Notes under the pieces: model-generated
Databases searched by the model: none
Seen by the model: only the letters and a program-made list of their open reading frames with translations
Told to the model about the DNA's origin: nothing
Translations under genes and position numbers: made by a program
Shown: positions 1 to 8,600 of the stretch, one piece after another
How the letters are laid out: every line of letters starts with the position of its first letter
Numbering within the stretch: position 1 is the first letter of the stretch
Assembly (NCBI RefSeq): GCF_029269265.1
Contig: NZ_JARIXP010000003.1
Coordinates: 275,388 to 339,387 of the forward strand
Source: Rheinheimera sp. 1928-s
GTDB lineage: Bacteria > Pseudomonadota > Gammaproteobacteria > Enterobacterales > Alteromonadaceae
DNA length: 64,000 bases
Reading direction: 5' to 3'

Positions 1-148
1 GCTGTTGCTGGCTATTCAGACTAAAAAGCTGCACAGGGTAAGGATAGTCAAAACCTTGCAGTCGTGGGCCATACATAGCAGCTGTTGCCACGGCAGGCAG
101 CGCTGTACCTACTAAGCCTAGCAGCAGAGATATCTGTACAAGTTTCAA
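1..148 (-). CDS. Secreted protein, 5' end only (possibly alpha/beta hydrolase)
   Basis: The first 49 codons of a leftward gene run off the window edge. I chose a TTG start at 148 because a GAGG ribosome-binding motif lies about 7 bases upstream; no ATG in this frame fits. The N-terminus is a clear signal peptide (Lys-2, hydrophobic stretch, Ala-rich cleavage region near residue 23). The mature protein starts with MYGPRLQGFDYPYPVQ, which recalls the start of secreted alpha/beta hydrolases in related bacteria. That family call is from memory of similar N-termini and is weak. The gene is divergent from the TonB receptor gene at 535. Confidence 0.5.
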   Translation of the reverse strand, partial: MKLVQISLLLGLVGTALPAVATAAMYGPRLQGFDYPYPVQLFSLNSQQQ

Positions 149-534
149 ATGACATCCTCACAAAAGTAATTTAATTCATAGAGTTACTTCTAAGAATACT
201 TCAGTCGGCTTAAGTTCAAACAGGAAGCAATCAAATACCACCCACTATGCCAGCAGCTTTTTATCTGAAAACAGTGCTGGCTATTTTCTGTTCAATAAAA
301 AATATAAAAAAAAGCAAGAGGGTAACGCATTTTGGCAAAATCAAGCTTCTGACTGTATCACTACAATGAATTTTGGGGAGTTGGCAATTCGGCATTGACG
401 TGGAGGAAGCCGGTAAGTTCAGCACCTTAACAAAAAGAGAATTTGGCGGTTTTCAGTAACTACAGCTTTTTGGCTGTATAGCTGGCCAAATCCTTGATTC
501 AGGTGACTAATATAAATCAAGAGGGTATGGATAG
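149..534. promoter_or_regulatory. Divergent intergenic region, 386 nt
   Basis: This spacer lies between the leftward secreted-protein gene and the TonB receptor gene and must hold both promoters. It is AT-rich around 285-320. Two weak dyads are visible: CTACAGC/GCTGTA around 460-480, and TTGATT/AATCAA around 494-519, just before the receptor start. Either could be an operator or a transcript hairpin. I see no confident -35/-10 pair and no open reading frame. Confidence 0.35.
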
Positions 535-3500
535 ATGAACAATAATAAGATATTTACCAGAACCGCAGTAGCGAGGGCTGTCACCCTGCTACTGAGTGGC
601 AGCGTAGTTCTGCCACTTTATGCGCAGGAAACGCAACAAGCACAAGAAACTAAAGCTTCAGAGACAGCACCAGTGGAAATCATTGCTGTCTATGGTGTAC
701 GTTCCAGTCTGCAACAGGCAGCGGAAATTAAACGGAATTCGATGGGGGTGGTAGACGCCATCTCAGCTGAAGATATAGGTAAGTTCCCGGATACTAACCT
801 GGCAGAATCTCTGCAGCGGATCTCAGGGGTATCCATCAGCCGCACCAATGGTGAAGGTTCTGAAGTAACAGTACGGGGTTTTGGTGCTGACAATAATATG
901 GTCACTCTGAATGGCCGTACTATGCCTGCTGCCAATACTTATGCCGCAGGTTCAGGTGCTGACGGCACCAGCCGTGGTGGTAGTTCCCGTGCTTTTGACT
1001 TCTCCAATCTGGCTTCTGAAAGCATCAGCGGCGTTGAAGTCTATAAAACTGGCAAAGCCAATATAGCCACTGGTGGTATAGGTGCCACCTTGAATATCAA
1101 AACGGCCCGCCCACTGGAGAATCCGGGTGGTGCAGCCAGCATAGGTGTCAAAGCGGCACATGACACCACCAACAGAGCGGGCGACGATATTACCCCTGAA
1201 GTATCAGGTATTTTCAGCCATGTCACCGCGGACGATAAATTTGGTGTCAGTGTCTCTGCCAGCCACCAGAAACGGGACTCAGGTTACACTGGTGCTACAG
1301 TCAATGACTGGCAGGTGGGCTACTGGGACGATCTGAATGCTCCAGGCCGACTCTGGAACAATGCCGATACAGAGGTGACAAACGCGCCGGCTCAAGGCCA
1401 GCTGTATACACGCCCGAACGATATTCGTTATGCATTTTCAGATTCACAACGGGAACGTGACAATGCTCAACTGACTTTACAATTCAGACCTTCAGAACGA
1501 TTCACCGCAACTGGCGACTATACGTTCGCCGAAAATAACATAGTTGAACATCGTGGTGAGATCACCAACTGGGTGCAAACTGGCAGCAATATCAAAGAAG
1601 TTGAATTTGATAACAATGTTGTTAAAACGCCTACTTATATTAAAGAAGAGTATGCAAGTACTGTCGATGAAGGTTACGAGCAGCAATGGCGTGAGCAAAC
1701 CAATACTTTGAAATCTGTGGGTGTAAATTTTGAGTATCTGGTTAGTGACGACCTGACTCTGGAATTTGATGCCCACGATTCCAAGATGCACAGCCGCGGT
1801 ACAGGGCCACGTAACTCAGGTGAATTGGCTGTAGGTTTGGGTGCTCCTATCGTCGAATCACGTGAATGGTTTTGGGGTATGGATTTACCAACTTATCTGA
1901 ACGTGTATAACGATGCAGCTCCGGGTAAAGGTGCCAATGCCAACGGTATGGTCGATGCGGGTGATGTAGGTTCTTCTATTGGCCGTATTCGTAACGCCAG
2001 TCAGGAAAGCGATATTCAGCAATTTAAGCTGGATGCAAAATATGCGCTGGACGATGGTCATTTCGACTTTGGTGTTGAAATCCGTAATATGGAGTCCCGC
2101 ACCCTGCAAACCGCAGGTAATAATATAGCCTTAGGTAACTGGAACGTTGGCAATCCTGGTGAGTTTGGTGATCTGATCCAACCCTTTGATTTACCGGGTG
2201 AATTTGATGACTACAAAACCTTACCAGGCGGTTACGGTTTTATTGCCGACCCACGCGCTTTGTACACTGCAGCTTTGGCTTTATACCCTGGTATTCCAAC
2301 AGCCTCTGAAACAACTTATTCTGCTGACAATATTGTTAAAGAAGACACTATGGCGGCGTATTTCCAGGTGGCTTTGGGCGGTGAAATCGGCAAAATGCCA
2401 TTTGATGTGCTGACAGGTTTGCGATATGAAAAAACTGAGTCTGAGTCCAGCTCGCTGGTCAGCAGAACATTTTTCCGCTGGGAAGACAACAATGATATTG
2501 TTGCTTATGCAGATAGCACTACTCCGGCACAACCTTTCAATGCTGAAAACGACTACGACTATCTGTTGCCAAGCTTAGATTTTACCTTACATCTGAGTGA
2601 TGATGTCATCAGCCGTTTCTCCTTTAGTAAAACTATTGCCCGTGCCGGTTTAGGTAGTTTAGGTGTATCCGCTTCTAACTTTGGTGGCGGTGGTGGATCT
2701 ACCCTTTTGGGTGCTCAACCTACAGCCAACGCGTCCAACCCTGGGCTGTTGCCGCTGGAATCGTCTAACTACGATTTATCGCTGGAATGGTATTACGACA
2801 ATGGCAGCTATATGTCAGCTGGTTTGTTCCAAAAGGATGTTGTGAACTTTATCGGTAGCCGTCAGGTCGACCAGCCACTACTGGGTATTCTTGACGTGAC
2901 TGGAGGCCCACGCGCTATTGCCGCACTGCAGGCTATTCGCGATGCTGGTTTCCCTGTGGATGACACCCATCTGTATGCGATGATGGTCTTTACTGAATAC
3001 CGCAACCATCCGGATATGATTGCCGAGTTTGGCACAAATCCTCAGTTTACCGGTACACCTGAACAAATTGACTTCCTGGCCAATAATGCAGGTTTTGATT
3101 TAATTGCCAATCCTGATGATCCGGAAATGGAATTTCGTACCAGTACACCTGATAACAACAGGGCTGCCAAAATACATGGTGCCGAGTTAGCTATTCAGCA
3201 TTTCTTCGGTGAAACAGGTTTTGGTGTGCAGGCTAACTATACCTTAGTACGAGGTGATATCGGCTTTAACGTCGCAGCGGACCCGGGCGAATCTCAGTTT
3301 GCACTGTTAGGCCTGAGCGATACAGCCAACCTGATTGGTATCTATGAAAAAGAAGGCTGGACTGCCCGGGTAGCGTGGAACTGGCGTGACAAATATTTGG
3401 CTGAAGTGAACAAAGGTGGCTCTAACAACCCACGCTTTGAAGAAGCTTACTGGCAACTGGACGTCAACCTCGCCTATGATGTGAATGAGCAACTGACCGT

Positions 3501-3624
3501 CTTTGTTGAGGGTCTGAACCTGACAGGTGAAAACAGTCGTTCTCATGCCCGCAACGAAGCTATGTTGTGGTATCTGACTGACTTAGGTGCACGCTACCAG
3601 ATCGGTATGCGTTATGACTTTTAA
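535..3624 (+). CDS. TonB-dependent receptor (Xanthomonas/Caulobacter type)
   Basis: A 1029-residue outer-membrane receptor that would import a bulky nutrient, probably an oligosaccharide, using TonB/ExbBD energy. A signal peptide ends near residue 30 (LPLYA/QET). The plug domain follows, with the typical stretch KFPDTNLAESLQRISGVSIS and VTVRGF...MVTLNGR at about 80-125. The rest is a 22-strand barrel ending in the terminal aromatic YDF. Length and plug sequence fit the large subfamily of carbohydrate-linked receptors. It leads an operon with SapC, cupin and tryptophan-halogenase genes, a recurrent grouping beside sugar-utilisation genes in Alteromonadales, xanthomonads and Caulobacter. A xylan-derived ligand is inferred only from the downstream locus. 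Confidence 0.92.
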   Translation: MNNNKIFTRTAVARAVTLLLSGSVVLPLYAQETQQAQETKASETAPVEIIAVYGVRSSLQQAAEIKRNSMGVVDAISAEDIGKFPDTNLAESLQRISGVSISRTNGEGSEVTVRGFGADNNMVTLNGRTMPAANTYAAGSGADGTSRGGSSRAFDFSNLASESISGVEVYKTGKANIATGGIGATLNIKTARPLENPGGAASIGVKAAHDTTNRAGDDITPEVSGIFSHVTADDKFGVSVSASHQKRDSGYTGATVNDWQVGYWDDLNAPGRLWNNADTEVTNAPAQGQLYTRPNDIRYAFSDSQRERDNAQLTLQFRPSERFTATGDYTFAENNIVEHRGEITNWVQTGSNIKEVEFDNNVVKTPTYIKEEYASTVDEGYEQQWREQTNTLKSVGVNFEYLVSDDLTLEFDAHDSKMHSRGTGPRNSGELAVGLGAPIVESREWFWGMDLPTYLNVYNDAAPGKGANANGMVDAGDVGSSIGRIRNASQESDIQQFKLDAKYALDDGHFDFGVEIRNMESRTLQTAGNNIALGNWNVGNPGEFGDLIQPFDLPGEFDDYKTLPGGYGFIADPRALYTAALALYPGIPTASETTYSADNIVKEDTMAAYFQVALGGEIGKMPFDVLTGLRYEKTESESSSLVSRTFFRWEDNNDIVAYADSTTPAQPFNAENDYDYLLPSLDFTLHLSDDVISRFSFSKTIARAGLGSLGVSASNFGGGGGSTLLGAQPTANASNPGLLPLESSNYDLSLEWYYDNGSYMSAGLFQKDVVNFIGSRQVDQPLLGILDVTGGPRAIAALQAIRDAGFPVDDTHLYAMMVFTEYRNHPDMIAEFGTNPQFTGTPEQIDFLANNAGFDLIANPDDPEMEFRTSTPDNNRAAKIHGAELAIQHFFGETGFGVQANYTLVRGDIGFNVAADPGESQFALLGLSDTANLIGIYEKEGWTARVAWNWRDKYLAEVNKGGSNNPRFEEAYWQLDVNLAYDVNEQLTVFVEGLNLTGENSRSHARNEAMLWYLTDLGARYQIGMRYDF

Positions 3625-3649
3625 CCTGTCATAAACTTATGTTGTTTTA

Positions 3650-3681
3650 CAGGGAAAAGTTGCTTATGCAGCTTTTCCCTG
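3650..3681 (+). terminator. Intercistronic hairpin after the TonB receptor gene
   Basis: A perfect 10-bp inverted repeat (CAGGGAAAAG at 3650-3659, CTTTTCCCTG at 3672-3681) has a 12-base loop that can itself pair TGC/GCA. It lacks a long T tract. It could act as a partial terminator or an RNA-stabilising hairpin that keeps receptor mRNA more abundant than the downstream genes. The strand is assigned from the neighbouring genes. Confidence 0.6.
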
Positions 3682-3726
3682 CTCTGCTGTACATGCTGAT
3701 ACCTAAGAAGTCACAGGATTAATAAT

Positions 3727-4467
3727 ATGACCAGGCATGTGTTACTGAATAATATCGATCATCAAAATAGCCGCGTTATCCACTACTTTGGGCCTGAGTT
3801 TGGCGACAATGTACCCAGTGCTCTGGTGTTTCCCACTGAATTTATTGAACTGCAAAAAGAATACCCCATACTGCTTCGCAAAGATGACCCACAAGGGTCC
3901 TACCAGGCCATAGCTTTGTTAGGTTTTTCCAGAGAAGAAAACCTCTACCTGAACGAGCAGCACCCTATAGGTTGGGATGCCCGTTATATTCCGGCCAGCC
4001 TTGAAAAAGGTCCATTTTTGATTGGCTTCCAGCGATCCATGGGCATGCAAGACGAAGAACCAAATGCTGTGGTACATATTGATATGAGTCACCCCAAAGT
4101 CAGCACAGAACAAGGCCAGCAATTGTTTTTATCCCAAGGTGGCAACAGCCCTTATCTGGAACATATTTCCGCCCGACTGCAAACTATCCACCAAGGTACA
4201 GCTTTAGCTCCCATTTTTTATTCTGCTCTGGAACAACTGGAGCTGGTGGAGAGCGTGACCATTGAGTTTGCTCTGCAGAACGGCGACAAAATCCGTCTAC
4301 TGGGGAACTACTGCATTAATGAACAACGGCTGGCGACTTTACCTGCGGATGCCCTTGCCAGGCTGCAGCAATCTGGTTTTTTAGCGCTGATTTACGCCAT
4401 GGTGTTTTCAATGGGCACTATTCGCCATTTAATCGAGCGCAAAAATAGCCTTCAGAGCCAGCAATGA
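3727..4467 (+). CDS. SapC family protein
   Basis: A 246-residue soluble protein of the SapC family, named from a Campylobacter S-layer locus but of unknown biochemical role. The N-terminal segment HYFGPEFGDNVPSALVFPTEF, the residues RKDDPQGSYQAIALLGF and the central IPASLEKGPFLIGF pattern are characteristic. No signal peptide or membrane segment is visible. It lies about 100 bases after the receptor gene and shares a 4-base ATGA overlap with the cupin gene, so the two are translationally coupled. In similar clusters SapC accompanies TonB receptors and tryptophan halogenases; its function there is unproven. Confidence 0.85.
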   Translation: MTRHVLLNNIDHQNSRVIHYFGPEFGDNVPSALVFPTEFIELQKEYPILLRKDDPQGSYQAIALLGFSREENLYLNEQHPIGWDARYIPASLEKGPFLIGFQRSMGMQDEEPNAVVHIDMSHPKVSTEQGQQLFLSQGGNSPYLEHISARLQTIHQGTALAPIFYSALEQLELVESVTIEFALQNGDKIRLLGNYCINEQRLATLPADALARLQQSGFLALIYAMVFSMGTIRHLIERKNSLQSQQ

Positions 4468-5510
4468 CGGATAACGCTATGCAGCAAATTACCCGTCAGA
4501 CCAAAACTATCCAGTGCCAAAGCGGCGTGATCCCGCCTGAAGTCTTGTCAGGCGCTGAACCAGTGATCCTCAAAGGTCTGGTCAGTCACTGGCCTTTGGT
4601 GCAACTGGGTCAACAAGGTTCTGCTGCTGTGGCAGATTATCTCTGTAGCCACTACAACGGTAAACCTACCCAGATTTTTTATGGCGAGCCTGCTTTGAAC
4701 GGCCGCTATTTTTATGATGAAAGCTGCAGCAAACTCAATTTTGACACCCGAATGGGCCAGGTCGATCAGGTGCTGCAACAAATTTTACAGTGGCAAGATC
4801 TGGAGCAGCCGCCTTCTGCTTATATCGCCTCCAATTTGCTAAGTACTCATTTTCCAACCTTGCGGCAACACAACGATATTCAGTTGCCCAAACCGACAGT
4901 CAATTATCAGACAGAACCCGACAGAGTCAGTATTTGGCTGGGCAACAAGTCACTGTCAGCCTGTCACTATGACTCGTCAGAAAATCTGGCCTGTTGTGTA
5001 TTGGGTAAACGACGCTTTAGCTTATTTCCGCCGGATCAAATCAGTCATTTATATCCGGGGCCTTTAGAACCGACCCCAGGCGGCCAGGTCATTAGCATGG
5101 TGGATTTCGACAATCCAGACTTAGAGCGTTTTCCTGATTTCCCCAAAGCCATAGCCGCAGGCCAAATTGCAGAACTTGAGCCTGGCGATGCGCTGTATTT
5201 ACCCAGTATGTGGTGGCATCAGGTGGAAGCATTAATGCCCTTTAATATTCTGATCAACTACTGGTGGAGCACAGCGCCACGCTACACGGGCTCAGGTATG
5301 AATTTGTTGTATCACGCTTTGTTGTGCCTGCGTGACAAACCAGAACACGAACGCAAAGCCTGGCAGGCCGTGCTGAATCATTACATTTTTGACGACCCGC
5401 ACAAGGCCGGACACCACTTGCCTGAACAGGCCCGTGGTGTACTGGGCGAACTGGATGAAATGCAGGCCAGACAGTTAAGAGCCATGCTATTAAACCGATT
5501 AAATCGCTAA
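4464..5510 (+). CDS. Cupin-like (JmjC/FIH-type) domain protein
   Basis: A 348-residue cupin_8-type protein, related to Fe(II)/2-oxoglutarate hydroxylases such as factor inhibiting HIF. Near residue 168 it has CHYDSSEN, which supplies a His-x-Asp metal pair. GDALYLPSMWWHQVEA near residue 240-252 supplies the distal His and the double Trp typical of the family. This implies a functional Fe(II) site; substrate unknown. No signal peptide is seen, so it is probably cytoplasmic. The start overlaps the SapC stop by 4 bases. It sits directly before the halogenase, so the pair may act on the same small molecule or peptide; that is inference. Confidence 0.85.
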   Translation: MTDNAMQQITRQTKTIQCQSGVIPPEVLSGAEPVILKGLVSHWPLVQLGQQGSAAVADYLCSHYNGKPTQIFYGEPALNGRYFYDESCSKLNFDTRMGQVDQVLQQILQWQDLEQPPSAYIASNLLSTHFPTLRQHNDIQLPKPTVNYQTEPDRVSIWLGNKSLSACHYDSSENLACCVLGKRRFSLFPPDQISHLYPGPLEPTPGGQVISMVDFDNPDLERFPDFPKAIAAGQIAELEPGDALYLPSMWWHQVEALMPFNILINYWWSTAPRYTGSGMNLLYHALLCLRDKPEHERKAWQAVLNHYIFDDPHKAGHHLPEQARGVLGELDEMQARQLRAMLLNRLNR

Positions 5511-5540
5511 AAAAATTATAAAAATCACAGGGGATAGACA

Positions 5541-7022
5541 ATGCAACAAGTGAAAAAAGTGGTGATTGCAGGTGGCGGTACCGCAGGCTGGGTTGCAGCT
5601 GCAGCCTTGTCCAAACGTCTGAAAGGCCTGATAGATGTGGTGCTGATCGAGTCAGAAGAAATTGGCACTGTAGGTGTAGGCGAGTCCACAGTACCTCCTG
5701 TGCAACTGTTTCATAACTTACTTGGCATAGACGAACAAGACTTTATGAAAGCCACAGACGCCACCTTCAAACTGGCCATCTCTTTTGAAAACTGGGGCCA
5801 GACAGGCGATCAGTATTTCCACCCTTTTGGCGTCACAGGCAAAGGCAGCTTTTTAACTGACTTCCAGCACTATTATTTACACGGCTTAAAACAAGGTGTC
5901 GATGCGCCCTTTGGCGACTACTGCTACGAATTACAGGCGGCTAAATTACATAAATTTGGCAAAACCGAAAAGTCAGTGATCAACTATGCTTACCACCTGG
6001 ATGCGGGCCGTTACGCCCGTTTTCTCCGCAAATTCAGCGAAGATTTAGGCGCAGTGCGCATAGAAGGAAAAATTGCTCAGGTGCAGCAGCACGTCAATGG
6101 CGATATCCGCTCCTTAGTGCTGGAATCAGGCCAGGAAATAACAGGTGATTTATTTATCGACTGCACAGGCTTCAGGGCATTGCTTATCGAACAAAGCTTA
6201 AAAACTGGTTATGAGCGCTGGGACCATTGGTTGCCCTGCAATAAAGCCGTCGTAGTACAGACAGAACTCGGCCCCACTATGCATCCTTACACCAGAGCTA
6301 TAGCTCATGACAGCGGCTGGCAGTGGAAAATTCCATTGCAGCACAGAGTCGGTAATGGTCTGGTCTATGCCAGCGATTATTTATCGGACGAAAAGGCGAA
6401 ACAACGCTTGCTGGATGGCCTGGAAGCTCCGGCCTTGTTTGAACCTCGTGTCTTGAGTTATCAGACAGGCCGACGTAAAAAGCTCTGGAATAAAAACTGT
6501 GTCGCCATTGGCTTATCCAGTGGCTTTATCGAGCCGCTGGAATCGACCAGTATTTTCCTCTTTATGAGCGGCATTATCCGTTTACTAAGGCTGTTTCCTT
6601 TTAATGGTGTTACTCCGGCTTTAACCGAAGAATACAACCAACAGTCTATTACCGAAGTGGAAAAAATCCGCGACTTTATTATTTTGCATTACCACCAGAC
6701 AGAACGAACCGACAGCCCGTTTTGGGACTATTGCCGCACCATGTCCATTCCCGACACACTGGCGCACCGGATGGAATTGTTTAAAGAAAGCGCTCACGCC
6801 TTTCAGACTGGCGATGAAATGTTCCGGCTTGAATCCTGGAGCCATGTGATGTTAGGGCAACGCCTGCAACCGCAAAGTTATCACCAGCTAGTCGCTGGTT
6901 TAGGCCAGGGCGAATTAAGCCGTCATCTGCAAAGCATTCGCGAGACCATTAACGCAGCGGTCGACAGATTGCCATCACACCGTGATTTTTTACGCCAGTA
7001 TTGTCCGTCTAATCTAAGCTAA
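5541..7022 (+). CDS. FAD-dependent tryptophan halogenase family protein
   Basis: A 493-residue flavoprotein of the tryptophan halogenase family. The N-terminal FAD motif GGGTAGW is at residues 11-17. GVGESTVPP follows near 50. FKLAISFENW near 75-84 carries the lysine that matches the catalytic Lys of PrnA. GWQWKIP near 258 is the W-x-W-x-I-P halogenase signature. SGFIEPLEST near 328-337 carries the matching catalytic Glu. All key residues are therefore present. The start follows AGGGG at good spacing. Related genes sit with TonB receptors and SapC across Alteromonadales and xanthomonads; the substrate is not known and a sugar-linked role is only contextual. FADH2 would have to come from a separate reductase, which is not encoded nearby. 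Confidence 0.9.
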   Translation: MQQVKKVVIAGGGTAGWVAAAALSKRLKGLIDVVLIESEEIGTVGVGESTVPPVQLFHNLLGIDEQDFMKATDATFKLAISFENWGQTGDQYFHPFGVTGKGSFLTDFQHYYLHGLKQGVDAPFGDYCYELQAAKLHKFGKTEKSVINYAYHLDAGRYARFLRKFSEDLGAVRIEGKIAQVQQHVNGDIRSLVLESGQEITGDLFIDCTGFRALLIEQSLKTGYERWDHWLPCNKAVVVQTELGPTMHPYTRAIAHDSGWQWKIPLQHRVGNGLVYASDYLSDEKAKQRLLDGLEAPALFEPRVLSYQTGRRKKLWNKNCVAIGLSSGFIEPLESTSIFLFMSGIIRLLRLFPFNGVTPALTEEYNQQSITEVEKIRDFIILHYHQTERTDSPFWDYCRTMSIPDTLAHRMELFKESAHAFQTGDEMFRLESWSHVMLGQRLQPQSYHQLVAGLGQGELSRHLQSIRETINAAVDRLPSHRDFLRQYCPSNLS

Positions 7023-7030
7023 CAAAACTT

Positions 7031-7708
7031 ATGCAGATCACCAGACTGACTATAGGCAATGAACAATCCCCGCTTCTGGTGGTGGATAACTTTATTCCTC
7101 AGCCTGAAAGCCTGGTGGATTATGCAGCGAGCCAGCAGTTTCTGGCCAATTCGCCTTATTACCCGGGCATTCGCGCTGCTGCACCTGCGGCCTATCGACA
7201 ATTTATGCTGCAAAGTCTGCAGCAGACTTTGATTGATTATTTTGAACTGCCAGCAACAAAGCTTGGCTTTTCGGTCTGTCATTTATCATTGGTCACGACG
7301 CCACCAGAGCAATTAAAACTGCTGCAGCGTATTCCCCATTTTGATACTACGGAAAAACACGCGCTGGCGGCTGTGCATTATTTATTTCAAGGTGATCAGG
7401 GAGGCACAGCCTTTTACCGGCACCGAAAAACAGGGTTTGAATGCATAGATGAAAGCCGCACGCGCGAGTATTACCGCTCATTGGAAAGCGAAAACAGCGG
7501 CCCTGATTTGCCTAAAACGACAGATGGTTATATTCAGGGCGATACGCCGTTGTTTGAACAGATTGCACAGCAGCCTGGCGTATTTAACCGGCTTATTGTG
7601 TATCGCCGCCATGCGCTGCACAGCGGCGTGATTACCAAAGAAACCAGTTTATCAGCCGACCCACTATTAGGACGACTGACCATCAGTAGTTTTATTGATC
7701 CGGTTTAA
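7031..7708 (+). CDS. DUF6445 family protein
   Basis: A 225-residue protein that begins 9 bases after the halogenase stop and closes the operon. The N-terminus reads LLVVDNFIPQPESLVDYA, followed by YYPGIRAAAP, matching the DUF6445 family that habitually accompanies tryptophan halogenase genes. His and Asp residues are spread through it (HFDTTEKHALAAVHYLF, then HSGVI near the end). This layout hints at a 2-oxoglutarate/Fe(II)-oxygenase fold, but I cannot confirm the metal site. There is no convincing ribosome-binding site, so translation probably depends on coupling to the halogenase gene. Confidence 0.75.
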   Translation: MQITRLTIGNEQSPLLVVDNFIPQPESLVDYAASQQFLANSPYYPGIRAAAPAAYRQFMLQSLQQTLIDYFELPATKLGFSVCHLSLVTTPPEQLKLLQRIPHFDTTEKHALAAVHYLFQGDQGGTAFYRHRKTGFECIDESRTREYYRSLESENSGPDLPKTTDGYIQGDTPLFEQIAQQPGVFNRLIVYRRHALHSGVITKETSLSADPLLGRLTISSFIDPV

Positions 7709-7730
7709 TTGAAGCTGTAGGCCGGAAATT

Positions 7731-7901
7731 TATACCCAAAGTAGTTGGAGCTACAAGCCAGTGAGACCCCAGGAGCATAGTAAAGCTATGTGCAATTGGA
7801 TTGAAGCGAGAACGCGCGGGTCGTTTTCAGCAGATCGTTACAAAATCACTGGGGCGAGATGATGCGGTCAACAAAACTACAGCTTCAAGGACGACGGGTA
7901 T
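7731..7901. repeat. ERIC/MITE-like repeat, copy 1 (171 bp, with internal insertion)
   Basis: The ends form an imperfect inverted repeat (ATACCC...GT..TTG.AGCT on the left, its complement on the right, 15 of 21 bases). The core has the palindrome GGAGCATAG...CTATGTG, like enterobacterial ERIC elements. A second copy at 26179-26302 has the same ends and core but is 124 bp. Copy 1 has about 50 extra bases between CTATGTG and the ACTGGGG segment. The right end runs into the 3' end of the toxin gene at 7885. Confidence 0.8.
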
Positions 7902-8247
7902 CCTGACGAAGACAGTACCGGATCAACGCCTGCCTGATACTTTGCTTGGTACTGAGAAACAGAAGAGGGTAAACAACACCTTTTGCAGCCGAAACCCGAT
8001 AAATCGCTCTTAACTGAAGCTTAGGATCAAGGTAGTCGTGGTATGTAGTTAAACCAAGGTCAGCCGCTTCCTCGCACAAAGGAGCGCTGGCTGGATAGTT
8101 TTTTATTCTGCTCTCAAAACCAGTAATAAAACTATCCAAAAGCGCCAGAGCAGCAGCCTGGCCTATATGCCTGGCTACATAGTGAAAATGGTCATAGAGC
8201 TGATCCCGGAAAGTCTGAGTGTACTCAAACTTCATTATTGCGGTCAT
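7885..8247 (-). CDS. RelE/ParE family toxin
   Basis: A 120-residue toxin of the RelE/ParE superfamily, which either cleaves mRNA at the ribosome or poisons gyrase; the sequence alone does not decide which. It has FRDQLYDHFHYVARHIG near the N-terminus, and the late strand RAIYRVSAAKGVVYPLLFLSTKQ matches the conserved R...Y.v...V.vl.v.H pattern. The start is taken at 8247, preceded by AAGGG; an internal Met at 8235 is an alternative. It overlaps the antitoxin gene by 23 bases. Its last codons and its TGA stop lie inside the right end of the repeat at 7731-7901, so the C-terminal DTRRP tail is repeat-derived. Confidence 0.82.
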   Translation of the reverse strand: MTAIMKFEYTQTFRDQLYDHFHYVARHIGQAAALALLDSFITGFESRIKNYPASAPLCEEAADLGLTTYHDYLDPKLQLRAIYRVSAAKGVVYPLLFLSTKQSIRQALIRYCLRQDTRRP

Positions 8248-8497
8248 CGACCAGCCCTTGTAACCCAGCTCTAAGGTCGGCAGAAGAGAGGGTCCGGCCC
8301 GCTTTCACATCTTTTTCAGCAAAAGACAGTAATCGCAACAAGGCCATCTGCTCTTGCTGCATTTCAAATTGAACAGGATCCTGAACCACATAAAGAGGCT
8401 CGCCGTTTTGTGTAACAAGCACGGGTTCAGACACATCCATCGAAGCTAACTCTTTCTTAAAAGCCGAGACCGTAGTGACGCGTGGCGAAGCAGACAT
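8225..8497 (-). CDS. Phd/YefM family antitoxin
   Basis: A 90-residue antitoxin that would bind its operator and neutralise the RelE/ParE toxin encoded immediately downstream. The N-terminal half has the Phd/YefM fold signature: VTTVSAFKKELA, then EPVLVTQNGEPLYVVQDP. The C-terminal half is acidic and helical, as expected for the toxin-binding tail. GGAG lies 6 bases before the ATG. The gene overlaps the toxin gene by 23 bases, so expression is coupled. A symmetric GTCCA-based site lies upstream at 8554-8578. Confidence 0.85.
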   Translation of the reverse strand: MSASPRVTTVSAFKKELASMDVSEPVLVTQNGEPLYVVQDPVQFEMQQEQMALLRLLSFAEKDVKAGRTLSSADLRAGLQGLVDDRNNEV

Positions 8498-8553
8498 AAC
8501 GCTCTCCAGTAATTAAACACAACAGCCTCAGCATAGTTCCAACTTAAACCAAA

Positions 8554-8578
8554 GTCCATATACAGTCCAAATATGGAC
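8554..8578. promoter_or_regulatory. Probable toxin-antitoxin operator
   Basis: Three GTCCA half-sites lie here: direct at 8554 and 8565, one helical turn apart, and inverted (TGGAC) at 8574-8578. They give a perfect 8-bp dyad, GTCCATAT/ATATGGAC, and a nested palindrome, GTCCAAATATGGAC. The site is 57-81 bases upstream of the antitoxin start, with AT-rich TATATT beside it. This fits autorepression by the antitoxin or toxin-antitoxin complex; the binding protein is inferred. Confidence 0.6.
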
Positions 8579-8600
8579 ATATATTGTAGTTTTCACCAAC

